DNA of 64,000 nucleotides from Planctomycetes bacterium UBA7888. Lineage in GTDB: Bacteria; Planctomycetota; UBA1135. The stretch spans positions 42,128 through 106,127 of the forward strand of contig DLRM01000007.1 in NCBI GenBank assembly GCA_002500505.1. The letters are read 5' to 3'. A program made the position numbers and the translations under genes. Within the stretch, counting starts at the first letter, position 1. Each line of letters starts with the position of its first letter. The notes under the pieces were generated by a model that was not told the DNA's origin, did not search any database, and worked only from the letters and a program-made list of their open reading frames with translations. Positions 51,667 through 59,660 of this stretch are shown here, in pieces.

Positions 51667-52563
51667 CTAGGCAGGAGCTCCGCCGCTAAGCCCAAGAACC
51701 TCCACTACAAGAGCTGAGGAACTTGGAATGCTTGAGTCGGGGCAGCAAGCCACTCGAACCGACCATTGACCGGCGTTGGCGAGCTTGTCCTGGAGAGACT
51801 CTTGAACTCGTTCGGCGAAAAGTTTGGTTCCTGCGGGGCCCGTATGTGGAAGTAATGCCACAAAGCTACGCGGGTCAAACTGTGCAACGATATCCACATC
51901 ACGGGTGTCCAACAGAATCACACCAGCAATATCCAACATGTCCGTAGAATCGATTTCACCTTCAGAAGTAAAGGAAACCACCCCCAGAGGGAAACGGAAA
52001 CGCATGGAGCGTTTGAACTCCTCATCGAGGCGATGTTGCCAATATTCCGCAGTGTAGAGCCCAGTATCTGGCCGAGTAATCATCTGAATGAAGGAAAGAT
52101 CGGGCTCCCTGGAAGCTTCCTCGAGAATGGCATCCAAGTTGAGGCTCAAGGCGGTGTCATCCGGCTCTTGGGGAGCGGGACGAATGGGAGCAGGAGTACC
52201 AAAAGGGGAACTCAAACGTTCGGCCAATTCTTCCGGGTTTGGGGGCGAAGAGATGGCTCCCTGGGCGCCAACAAAGCGAGCTAGGCCATCGGCATCGGCC
52301 AAATCGCCTGTGGTCAATACCCAAACCAAAGCCCGTGCCTCGCGAACAAGAGCCAAGACCCATTCATGAACAGGCTGAGGTGCGAGGAAGGCGGGGTCCA
52401 CAACAACAAGACCATCCATCGAGGCACCTGGGATTTCATCGCGACTCGAAAGGACTGTGAGGTCGCCCACGGTATCGCCAGCTGAATCGACAGCCGCTTG
52501 GGTTGCAGCGATGATTTCCGGGTCCGCGGAAAGAAGAGTGAGAGGGCGGGTGGGTGCGGGCAT
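51667..52563 (-). CDS. receiver-like protein with degenerate GGDEF domain
   Basis: A 298-residue protein. Residues 1-120 look like a degenerate receiver or PAS-like fold (LTLLSADPEIIAATQAAVD, GLVVVDPAFLAPQP). Residues about 165-275 follow the diguanylate cyclase template: DTGLYTAEYWQHRLDEEFKRSMRFRFPLGVVSF, and then AQFDPRSFVALLPHTG where active enzymes have GRYGGDEFAVLLP. The GGDEF signature is absent, so cyclase activity is not expected. It could sense c-di-GMP, GTP or a protein partner. It lies 12 bases after yebC and converges on the divergent lipoprotein. Confidence 0.65.
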   Translation of the reverse strand: MPAPTRPLTLLSADPEIIAATQAAVDSAGDTVGDLTVLSSRDEIPGASMDGLVVVDPAFLAPQPVHEWVLALVREARALVWVLTTGDLADADGLARFVGAQGAISSPPNPEELAERLSSPFGTPAPIRPAPQEPDDTALSLNLDAILEEASREPDLSFIQMITRPDTGLYTAEYWQHRLDEEFKRSMRFRFPLGVVSFTSEGEIDSTDMLDIAGVILLDTRDVDIVAQFDPRSFVALLPHTGPAGTKLFAERVQESLQDKLANAGQWSVRVACCPDSSIPSSSALVVEVLGLSGGAPA

Positions 52564-52575
52564 AGTGTGAGAATA

Positions 52576-53304
52576 TCAGGTGCTGAGCTCAGCATTGTTG
52601 TGGACTTCCTGGACATCGTCATTGTCCTCTAGGGCGTCCATGAGAGCTGAGATTTTTTGAAAGGCTTCTTGGTCAATCTCAACGAAGTTATTGGGAATGT
52701 AGCGAAGGGCACCATCCAGAGTTTCATAACCCGCCTCATCAAAGGCCGTCTTGAGGTTATGGAATTCGGATTGAGGTCCCGTGACCCCAATGATTTCGGC
52801 TTCATCTGTGGTGACATCTTCGGCTCCATTATCAAGAGCAACCATCATGACTTCGTCTTCATCCAGTTCGCTGCGTTGGAGAACAAAAGCGGCCTTGCGT
52901 TCAAACATCCACGCCACCGCTCCCGAGTTTGCCAAAGATCCCCCTTTCCGGTCCAATATGTAACGAAGATCCGGAGCAGTTCGCGCACGGTTATCGGTGA
53001 GAGATTCAATAATAATGGCAACCCCGTTTGGGCCGTAGGCTTCATAAACCACTTCTTCCAAAGCAGCACCGCCCAGTTCGCCTGTTCCTTTCTTGACTGC
53101 ACGGTCAATGGAGTCTTTGGGCATGTTGTCCGCACGAGCTCGATCCATGGCGTAACGAAGGGAAAGGTTCATATCGGGATCCCCTCCCCCCGTTCTAGCA
53201 GCATTGGCAATCAGCTTGGCCCACTTGCTAAAAACCTTGCCGCGTTTCGCATCAACAGCGGATTTCTTGCGTTGAATGTTTGCCCAATGAGAATGTCCAG
53301 CCAT
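52576..53304 (-). CDS. YebC/PmpR family DNA-binding / translation-associated regulator
   Basis: A 242-residue TACO1/YebC-type protein. The signatures are MAGHSHWANIQRKKSAVDAKRGKVFSKWAKLI, GGDPDMNLSLRYAMDRARADNMPKDSIDRAVKKGTGE, and the middle domain VVYEAYGPNGVAIIIESLTDNRARTAPDLR. Members are reported as transcription factors and, more recently, as helping ribosomes through difficult sequences. It precedes the degenerate GGDEF gene and follows rpsI with a gap of 92 bases. Confidence 0.94.
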   Translation of the reverse strand: MAGHSHWANIQRKKSAVDAKRGKVFSKWAKLIANAARTGGGDPDMNLSLRYAMDRARADNMPKDSIDRAVKKGTGELGGAALEEVVYEAYGPNGVAIIIESLTDNRARTAPDLRYILDRKGGSLANSGAVAWMFERKAAFVLQRSELDEDEVMMVALDNGAEDVTTDEAEIIGVTGPQSEFHNLKTAFDEAGYETLDGALRYIPNNFVEIDQEAFQKISALMDALEDNDDVQEVHNNAELST

Positions 53305-53364
53305 GGCAATATCCTACCAGCCCCGCTGGGATGATTGAACTTAGCGATTGTCGGAGAAACGAAT

Positions 53365-53381
53365 CGTTGCAGAAAGCAACG
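53365..53381 (-). terminator. weak hairpin after rpsI
   Basis: CGTTGC (53365-53370) and GCAACG (53376-53381) form a six-base stem (seven with the flanking T-A), 16 bases beyond the rpsI stop on the minus strand. Only a loose T-rich stretch follows, so it may attenuate rather than end transcription. Confidence 0.3.
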
Positions 53382-53396
53382 AAAAGGGTCCGAGTC

Positions 53397-53900
53397 TTAA
53401 CGCTTAACCCACTGGAAGGCGCGTCGAGCACCACGCAAGCCATACTTCTTGCGCTCCACCATTCGCGGGTCACGCGTCAAGTGTTTTCCAGATCGAAGAG
53501 CCACGAGGGCATCCGGGTACATCACAAGGAGAGCCCGAGCAATCCCCAAACGAACAGCCCCAGCTTGACCAGTTAGGCCACCCCCTTCAACCGTTGCCAT
53601 CACATCAATCTTGGAGTCCACTCCAAGGTCCCGAAGAGGACTCAATACGGCATTACGATCTAAGATACGGGGAAAGAAATCTTCGAGGGAACGGTCATTC
53701 AGGACCATCTCACCTTTGCCAGGGCGAACCCGGACGCGAGCAACCGAGCACTTCCGCCGACCGGTCCCCCAGTGATACTGACCTTCACCAAGGCCTACAA
53801 CTTGGCCGGTAGGATCCACTTGGGGTTCTTCTTGAACTTCTTCTCCAAGGGTGATGCCTTCGGTACCTTCTTCAATCTGACTTTCGTTGTGATCTTCCAT
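53397..53900 (-). CDS. rpsI: 30S ribosomal protein uS9 with acidic N-terminal extension
   Basis: Ribosomal protein whose C-terminal tail contacts P-site tRNA. The 167 residues have a non-homologous N-terminus of about 40 residues, rich in Glu (IEEGTEGITLGEEVQEEPQVD), then the core YHWGTGRRKCSVARVRVRPGKGE, and the tail LTRDPRMVERKKYGLRGARRAFQWVKR, a slight variant of the usual KYGxxxARKxxQxSKR. It follows rplM by four bases. Confidence 0.95.
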   Translation of the reverse strand: MEDHNESQIEEGTEGITLGEEVQEEPQVDPTGQVVGLGEGQYHWGTGRRKCSVARVRVRPGKGEMVLNDRSLEDFFPRILDRNAVLSPLRDLGVDSKIDVMATVEGGGLTGQAGAVRLGIARALLVMYPDALVALRSGKHLTRDPRMVERKKYGLRGARRAFQWVKR

Positions 53901-53904
53901 ACGA

Positions 53905-54345
53905 TTAGCCCAACTTCACGTAAGGCTTGGGCTGTTGAGCCTTGTGCGGATGCTCAGGACCCGCATAAACTTTGAGTTTCTTCATCATCTGGCGACCAAG
54001 AACAGTCTTCGGCAACATCCGCTGAACTGCCTTTTGTAGAAGACGCTCGGGATGATTCTCCATGATGGCCTCGTAAGGTTCCACGACTCGACCACTTGGG
54101 TGACCGGTGTAATGGACATACTCCTTTTGAGCAGCCTTAAGACCGGTGACCGCAATCTTCTCGCAATTCACAACGACCACGCCATCGCCACTGTCATAGT
54201 GAGGAGAGTAGGTCGGACGATTCTTGCCCATTAGGATGACGGCAATGTCCCGGGCGAGCCGGCCTAAGACAAGACCTTCAGCATCAACAAGGGTCCACTC
54301 GCGGACAGTTGTCTGCTGAGTATTGTGAGAAGTACGGGGTCGCAT
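53905..54345 (-). CDS. rplM: 50S ribosomal protein uL13
   Basis: Large-subunit assembly protein, 146 residues. The core is WTLVDAEGLVLGRLARDIAVILMGKNRPTYSPHYDSGDGVVVVNCEKIAVTG with HTGHPSGRV and MLPKTVLGRQMMKKLKVYAGPEHPHKAQ. The rplM-rpsI pair, four bases apart, is universal in bacteria. A promoter candidate lies 52-81 bases upstream. Confidence 0.97.
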   Translation of the reverse strand: MRPRTSHNTQQTTVREWTLVDAEGLVLGRLARDIAVILMGKNRPTYSPHYDSGDGVVVVNCEKIAVTGLKAAQKEYVHYTGHPSGRVVEPYEAIMENHPERLLQKAVQRMLPKTVLGRQMMKKLKVYAGPEHPHKAQQPKPYVKLG

Positions 54346-54396
54346 GACGATTCTTCTTTGACGAATCCAAGGTTAGGAGCCGACAAATGGCCGGAC

Positions 54397-54426
54397 AGTC
54401 TAGTCGCAACTAGGGATTCTCGTCAA
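54397..54426 (-). promoter_or_regulatory. promoter of rplM-rpsI
   Basis: On the minus strand, TTGACG (54421-54426), 18 bases, then TAGACT (54397-54402). These match five of six and four of six consensus positions, in the only sizeable gap upstream of rplM. The predicted leader is about 45 bases. No L13 operator mimicry was identified. Confidence 0.5.
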
Positions 54427-54452
54427 GACAGAAGCCCAGAAGAATCCGCAAG

Positions 54453-55535
54453 TTATGGCAAAGCCAAACGGTAGAGCGAACCATCTGAGCCAAGCTCCCA
54501 GCGTACCCCATTTCCTGAAATTATGCCTTCCCCGTGAGCCCAAAGACGCAAAAGAGAAGAAGCCGTCCCGTCAGAGACCTCCCCCCCCTCCCGAATCGGA
54601 CCCAGCGTGGGGATTTCAAGCCACACAATGGGCTGTGGACGATCTTCCAGAGGCCTATCAAAAGGCCTTACGACACCCCATATCCCACCCAAAACTTTGG
54701 GAATAGCCGCTTCATTCCTAGCTAAGGAAGGACAACCGGGGCCGGGAAGAAGGTCTCCCGCAAGAGGTTCCCAGTTCCCTGCACCGGAATGAACTTCCAC
54801 CTCCCAAGTTTGGGGGGGTTGAGCATTCTCGGATGACGGATTTTCTTGAAAAACCAATCGATCCACCGAAAGACCCCAGGGGAGAAAAAATGCAAGCCCG
54901 CAAGGGAAAAGAAGCTCCCAGCTGCCTCGCCTGCCTTGGCGAAGGCCTCCTGCCTGCAAAAGAACCATCAAGAGGAGTAAGAGTTGGGGTCTTCCAAGTT
55001 CAGAACCCTGTGGAAGGGGCTTGGCTTGAAGACGACTTGGGAGAGAAAAGGGAAGCAAGGCTAGGCCTTGGAAGTCCGGTCTTTCCCAACTGGCGTTCGA
55101 CCCCCAAACAACATCAGAAGCTCCGAACTTCTCCCAAAGATTCCATCGTGTTATTGAAGATGGGGAACGCCCCCCCATTTGGAAAGCAAACTGCGCAACC
55201 AAGGGAGCCCAACAGAGGACAAGTAAAAGCAGAGGCACCCAAACGCGCTTACCCGAACTTCGTGCCAAGAAAAGAAAGAAAAGAGAGCCGGCAAAAACAC
55301 CCCAAGCCCAAAGAGGTGTGGCATCTTCCCGAAGAATGCGAAGAGTAAAAAGCCAGGCACCATTCCTTAAGAAAAACGACAATGTCTGGTGACGCACGCT
55401 TTTCTCTCCCGCTTTGCGAGAAGTCTCCAAGAAAGTCACAAACATCAGAGCGCGCGTAGGAGTCCACGCCGGGAAAAAGGCACAAGCCAACCAGGGGAGC
55501 TGTTGCCCCAATCGGTTGGCTATGGAAAGAATCAC
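54453..55535 (-). CDS. polytopic membrane protein, function unknown
   Basis: A 360-residue protein with several hydrophobic segments, among them LPWLACAFFPAW near the N-terminus, PLWAWGVFAGSLFFLFLA, VWVPLLLLVLCWAPLVAQFAF, PQLLLLLMVLLQAGG and ELLFPCGLAFFLPWGL. The last 130 residues are polar and likely periplasmic, containing GNWEPLAGDLLPGPGCPS and LRLWAHGEGIISGNGVRWELGSDGSL. No family recognised. Its start overlaps the FtsQ-like stop (ATGA), so it is co-translated with that gene. Confidence 0.65.
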   Translation of the reverse strand: MILSIANRLGQQLPWLACAFFPAWTPTRALMFVTFLETSRKAGEKSVRHQTLSFFLRNGAWLFTLRILREDATPLWAWGVFAGSLFFLFLARSSGKRVWVPLLLLVLCWAPLVAQFAFQMGGRSPSSITRWNLWEKFGASDVVWGSNASWERPDFQGLALLPFSLPSRLQAKPLPQGSELGRPQLLLLLMVLLQAGGLRQGRRGSWELLFPCGLAFFLPWGLSVDRLVFQENPSSENAQPPQTWEVEVHSGAGNWEPLAGDLLPGPGCPSLARNEAAIPKVLGGIWGVVRPFDRPLEDRPQPIVWLEIPTLGPIREGGEVSDGTASSLLRLWAHGEGIISGNGVRWELGSDGSLYRLALP

Positions 55536-56389
55536 TCCGCCAAACCGGGCATAGAAGGCAACGGTAATCTCTCTCCGGCTTCAGAGAAAAGGCGAACAAG
55601 AGGAGTATGCAAATGCACTTGGGAGACTCCCTCCAATTTCGGGTAATCCGTCAGCACAACATGAAGGCGCCGAGCCTTCTGCTCAAGAGGAATGCGGAGG
55701 GGGCCCTTAGTTTTCTCCGCACGCCCCCACAAAATGCGCCGGCCATCCCGCGTAAAAAAACTCAATGCAGGAGGAACCCCGGGAGTCGACTTGGGATATC
55801 CAGGCATCCGCTCCATTCCAATCAAATCCAGCCCACTCTCGCGGCGAATCGCATAGTACTCATCTGCACACGCGAGAGCTTCTTGAATGAGAGGATGGGC
55901 CACTCGACGACCAGGGGGCGGGAGCTGAACATCATCGTCTAAGGGGACTACAGCAATACCTTGGTAAGCCTCTTCAGGTAAACCCTTGGGAATCGTGATG
56001 CCTTTTCGACTAATGGCAACATACTTTCCACGCCAGTGAGCCAAAAGACGTGGCTTGCGCGGCTGAAACTCCATTCGAATCCCATCCGGAAGGTGGCGTT
56101 CAACCTGAATAGACACAGGATCCACCCAAGGAAGGGAAGTCAAAAGTTTCCGAGCCGCCGTGAGGGAAGAAGGGTCCAGGAGCTTCACTTCCGGGGCACC
56201 TTCAAGAGCTTCTTGAAGCTCAAGCCGCCAAAGAGGTGTAATTTTTGGGGGAAGATGCAGTATTTGGAAGTTCGAAAGAGAGCGAAGTTCAGCAGCATCG
56301 ACTTCCTGCTGGAAACTCAGTAGAAACTTCCAAAGGGAGAGAAGAAGGACCCCAAAAAGGAGCCCGAAGCCGAGGGGGCGGAATTTCAT
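55532..56389 (-). CDS. FtsQ/DivIB-like POTRA-domain membrane protein
   Basis: A 285-residue bitopic membrane protein (start at 56389). A short cytoplasmic part and one TM helix (LGFGLLFGVLLLSLWKFLLSF) lead to a periplasmic domain with the FtsQ pattern: LTSLPWVDPVSIQVERHLPDGIRMEFQPRKPRLLAHWRGKYVAISRKGITIP, in which the VERxxPxxxxxxxxxRxPxAxW element and the lower GxxxxV strand are typical. It is not in a division-cell-wall cluster; neighbours are a helicase and ribosomal genes. The assignment is by pattern only. Confidence 0.65.
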   Translation of the reverse strand: MKFRPLGFGLLFGVLLLSLWKFLLSFQQEVDAAELRSLSNFQILHLPPKITPLWRLELQEALEGAPEVKLLDPSSLTAARKLLTSLPWVDPVSIQVERHLPDGIRMEFQPRKPRLLAHWRGKYVAISRKGITIPKGLPEEAYQGIAVVPLDDDVQLPPPGRRVAHPLIQEALACADEYYAIRRESGLDLIGMERMPGYPKSTPGVPPALSFFTRDGRRILWGRAEKTKGPLRIPLEQKARRLHVVLTDYPKLEGVSQVHLHTPLVRLFSEAGERLPLPSMPGLAE

Positions 56390-56441
56390 TACCCCTGTTC
56401 TAACTTGACCGGGGCTTCGGTTCCATAGACGATGCGCATAC

Positions 56442-58445
56442 ATGACCACAACCGGCGGTATTCAATTTAAGGGTTTCACCCTTTCTCCCTTCCAGCAGAA
56501 GGCGGCTGCAGCCCTGCGAGAGGGGCGAGATGTCCTGGTAGCCGCTCCCACCGGAGCGGGCAAAACTCTGGTTGCCGAATACGCCATTCACCGCGCTTTG
56601 GAGCGCGGTCAGCGCGCGATTTACACCGCCCCTATCAAAGCCCTCTCGAATCAAAAGTTTCGAGATTTCCGAGCGGACCCAGAAATTGCGGATGCTGGCC
56701 TTATGACCGGAGATGTCACTCTCCATCCAGATGCCCGCGTCTTGGTAATGACAACCGAGATTCTTCGAAATACATTATTTGAAGATCCAGCCAAACTGCA
56801 TGATGTGGGCGCCGTTGTTTTCGACGAAATCCACTATATGGATGATGTGGAGCGAGGCTCGGTTTGGGAAGAAACCTTAATCTTCCTCAAGGAGGATGTC
56901 GAAATCGTCGGCCTTTCTGCAACGATTGCCAACCTTGGCCAGTTTGCCGCATGGCTAGAGAAGGTACGGAAGCGACCCATGGCTGTGGTGGAAGAACGGA
57001 AGCGACCTGTTCCTCTCAAACACTATCTCTACCACCCGAAGGTCGGGGTCTTCCCGCCATCGCGCCTAAAAAATATTTCCAAAAGATTTGCAGGGCGCAA
57101 AAAAGACCGGTCCTGGCACCGAAGAGATGACGGTCCGCTCTTAGATTCACTTGAAGAACGTGAGCTACTTCCAACTCTTTACTTCTGTTTTTCCCGAAAA
57201 CTCTGTGAACGGAAGGCTCGGCAAGAAGGAAGAAGTCGTCGCTTGCTAAATAAATCTGAAGCTCAACAAGTATTAGAAGTTTGGGCCCAGGCGGAAGAGG
57301 AATTTGGATTCGACAGCAACCGAGGTTCCTTGTCCGAACTTAAATCCATGACTGTTCGTGGAGTGGCCGCTCACCATGCTGGAATGTTGCCACTGCACAA
57401 AGAAATGGTGGAACGCCTTTTCACTTCAGCTCTTTTGCGATTGTTGTTCACAACGGAAACCTTCGCCATGGGAATTAACATGCCCGCGAAGGCAGTCGTT
57501 TTTGATTCTCTTGAGAAGTTTGATGGAGTTGATTTTGATTACATGCGGACTCGCGACTATCTCCAAATGGCTGGCCGTGCAGGAAGGCTCGGAATGGACA
57601 AAGTTGGCTCCGTTTATTCTGTCCTTGAGTTTGATGATGTCTTGCAAGCCCCAATTCACAGAATCCAGAGCGGAAAAGTAGAGCCCGTAATCTCTCGCTT
57701 TGACCTGGATTATGGCACCCTGGTCCACCTCCATGAGGTTGCGGGAGATGCGGGTGCCGCTGAGGCGTGGGAACGGAGTTTTGCCGCCTTTCAATCCCGC
57801 GAGCACAGCAAGCAGCGCGAGGAGAGGAATCGGAAGCGGATGCGTGCACTGATCGCCAAGCGTTACCGCTTCCTAGACTCCATGGCTTATATTTCTGGAG
57901 AACGAGAAGTGAAAGCTCGTGGCCGAGTTGCCCTCGGACTCCATGGCTATGAAATCCACCTCACTGAACTTTTGTTTGAGGGAGTTTTTGACCATGCGGA
58001 CCCTGCAGGCATTTGCGCTGTCATTGCCGGCGTGATTCACGAAGGCCGGAAACGCCAAACTTATGACCGGCGTTCATTGAAGCCAATCCAGCACCTTATG
58101 CGTTCCGCTGACCGAGCCATCCAATCAGCCATCGAAATGGAAATGGCGGCCGGACTTCAGCCTTCGCTCAAGCGATTCGATGTAGGAATGTCTCCTGCCA
58201 TTTTCGAATATGCCCTTGGACGCGAATTTGAAGACCTTGCCGATTTCACCAGTGCCGCCGGTGGAGATTTTGTTCGAATTGCCCGAATGACTGTTCAATA
58301 CTTGCGACATTTGAAAAAAGTTTGCCTACAGGGCGAATTGGATGATTTAGCTGGGAGACTAGAAGATGCGGTCGGGCTCATTTACCGAGGCCCTGTGGAT
58401 GTTCGCGCCGAACTCGGCTTGGAAGAAAAAGACCAACCTGAGTAG
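56442..58445 (+). CDS. Ski2/HelY-type DExH-box RNA helicase
   Basis: A 667-residue superfamily 2 helicase. It has LSPFQQKAAAALREGRDVLVAAPTGAGKTLVAEYA (Q motif and Walker A), YTAPIKALSNQKFRDF, VLVMTTEILRNTL, VVFDEIHYMDD (DEIH), GLSATIANL, then domain 2 with HAGMLPLHKEMVERLF, TTETFAMGINMPAKAV and DYLQMAGRAGRLGMDKVG. A winged helix and a C-terminal ratchet region with DSMAYIS follow. It resembles actinobacterial HelY and eukaryotic Ski2/Mtr4 but is shorter than the 900-residue HelY. Divergent from the FtsQ-like gene by 52 bases; a TTGACC at 56405 could be a -35 box. Confidence 0.9.
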   Translation: MTTTGGIQFKGFTLSPFQQKAAAALREGRDVLVAAPTGAGKTLVAEYAIHRALERGQRAIYTAPIKALSNQKFRDFRADPEIADAGLMTGDVTLHPDARVLVMTTEILRNTLFEDPAKLHDVGAVVFDEIHYMDDVERGSVWEETLIFLKEDVEIVGLSATIANLGQFAAWLEKVRKRPMAVVEERKRPVPLKHYLYHPKVGVFPPSRLKNISKRFAGRKKDRSWHRRDDGPLLDSLEERELLPTLYFCFSRKLCERKARQEGRSRRLLNKSEAQQVLEVWAQAEEEFGFDSNRGSLSELKSMTVRGVAAHHAGMLPLHKEMVERLFTSALLRLLFTTETFAMGINMPAKAVVFDSLEKFDGVDFDYMRTRDYLQMAGRAGRLGMDKVGSVYSVLEFDDVLQAPIHRIQSGKVEPVISRFDLDYGTLVHLHEVAGDAGAAEAWERSFAAFQSREHSKQREERNRKRMRALIAKRYRFLDSMAYISGEREVKARGRVALGLHGYEIHLTELLFEGVFDHADPAGICAVIAGVIHEGRKRQTYDRRSLKPIQHLMRSADRAIQSAIEMEMAAGLQPSLKRFDVGMSPAIFEYALGREFEDLADFTSAAGGDFVRIARMTVQYLRHLKKVCLQGELDDLAGRLEDAVGLIYRGPVDVRAELGLEEKDQPE

Positions 58446-58505
58446 CCCTCAACAGTAAGCTACGCTCCAATCCATACCGAATACTCATCATCGTTCTAAA
58501 GAGAC

Positions 58506-59210
58506 TTGCGCATTCAAATTCTTTTCCTCATTGCTTCCCTCTTGGGTTGCTCTCCTCCTCAAAGCCCTGAAGATGCTTACCAGGATTTCCTTCGCAGTTT
58601 CAAAGAGGCCAATGCCATTGAAGCTCAAATTTCCATGAAAGCTTGGTACGCCTTAGATGGAGGAGAACCGAAGCTGGTCCAGGACACTTCCTTGAACTTT
58701 AATGTGGCTCGCCCATGCCATGGACAGATCCAATTCCGCGGGCGCCAACTGCGACAATCGGAAGAAGCCTACGTTTGGGAAGACCACTGGACAGGTTTCC
58801 TGGGGGTTGGCTCTTCGGTACACGGTTTTGATGGACTTCAAAAAACCGTTTGGAAGATAGGCCCCTCTTTTGGGTCAACTGAGGACAATTGGCCAGATCT
58901 CGCTCCGTTGCGAGCATGGGCAAATATAAAAGAGCAAACGCCTTCCAAATTGGTTGATGTTTTGGGAGAAGATGGCTCTCGGATTGGCTTCGCCGTGGAT
59001 TTTGAAAATTTTCAACATCGATACATCCTTGACTCCAGTGGTAACTGGATTGGCGGCCAACTGCTACCTATCGGGCAATACGCCGAACTTCTTCCCCGCT
59101 TTGAGATTGAGGTCCTCTTTCTCTCTCTGAAGAAAAATGCGGAGGCCGAAACCTACACAGCTCAAATCCCCAAGGCCTATCGGGTGCTTAGCTCTCCACC
59201 TACCGACTAG
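58506..59210 (+). CDS. putative lipoprotein, LolA-like fold suspected
   Basis: A 234-residue protein. The start is a TTG at 58506 that gives a signal peptide and lipobox (IASLLGCSPPQ, Cys15); no ATG serves this better. The mature part is a beta-rich sheet (AIEAQISMKAWYALDGGEPKLVQDTSLNFNVARP, RYILDSSGNWIGGQLLPIGQYAELLPRFEIEV), reminiscent of the LolA/DUF2092 outer-membrane lipoprotein-carrier half barrel. Resemblance is structural guesswork. It follows the helicase by 60 bases. Confidence 0.6.
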   Translation: MRIQILFLIASLLGCSPPQSPEDAYQDFLRSFKEANAIEAQISMKAWYALDGGEPKLVQDTSLNFNVARPCHGQIQFRGRQLRQSEEAYVWEDHWTGFLGVGSSVHGFDGLQKTVWKIGPSFGSTEDNWPDLAPLRAWANIKEQTPSKLVDVLGEDGSRIGFAVDFENFQHRYILDSSGNWIGGQLLPIGQYAELLPRFEIEVLFLSLKKNAEAETYTAQIPKAYRVLSSPPTD

Positions 59211-59228
59211 CACTCAATGCTCGCAAAT

Positions 59229-59660
59229 CTATCCATAGCTCGTATCTGTGGACCCCATGGCCCTTCGAGGCTTTTCGAAAACTCGGATGCCCAACTGCTC
59301 CGCAAACGCCCTAGTTGGGCCCAAAGCTTCTTGACCGCCTGCAAAGACCACTGCTTTCACCTGCCCCTCTAGGGCGAGCTGCGACAAATCTCGACGAACC
59401 TTCGAAGTGACGGCTTCATCTTGACCCTGATATATCATTAATTTCTCAAAAGAAAAGCCTTCCAAACCCCAGGAATCTGGCCAAGAAGCCGCTTCCGCTA
59501 CGACATCTCCAACTGTCTCCGGGTCCCCAGCCTTCCAAGCAAGTAAGACACAAAATCCGCCCTTTCTCTTTATGGAGTGTTTTCTTGGATGTTCCATCAC
59601 CCCGGATGACGCTTCCTGCAACCCGTTGTTACCACTTTCTTGAGGTATCATTGATTGCAT
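59229..59660 (-). CDS. small cytoplasmic protein, function unknown
   Basis: A 143-residue reading with AAGGAG a few bases before the ATG at 59660. The sequence contains a basic middle part (HPRKHSIKRKGG) and then an alternating alpha-beta pattern (FCVLLAWKAGDPETV, LEGQVKAVVFAGGQEALGPTRAFAEQLGIRVFEKP). No signal, membrane span or known motif. Its start codon shares two bases with the start codon of the divergent BNR/sortilin gene. Internal ATGs at 59651 and 59597 are alternatives. Codon usage and composition look gene-like, but the product is unrecognised. Confidence 0.5.
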   Translation of the reverse strand: MQSMIPQESGNNGLQEASSGVMEHPRKHSIKRKGGFCVLLAWKAGDPETVGDVVAEAASWPDSWGLEGFSFEKLMIYQGQDEAVTSKVRRDLSQLALEGQVKAVVFAGGQEALGPTRAFAEQLGIRVFEKPRRAMGSTDTSYG

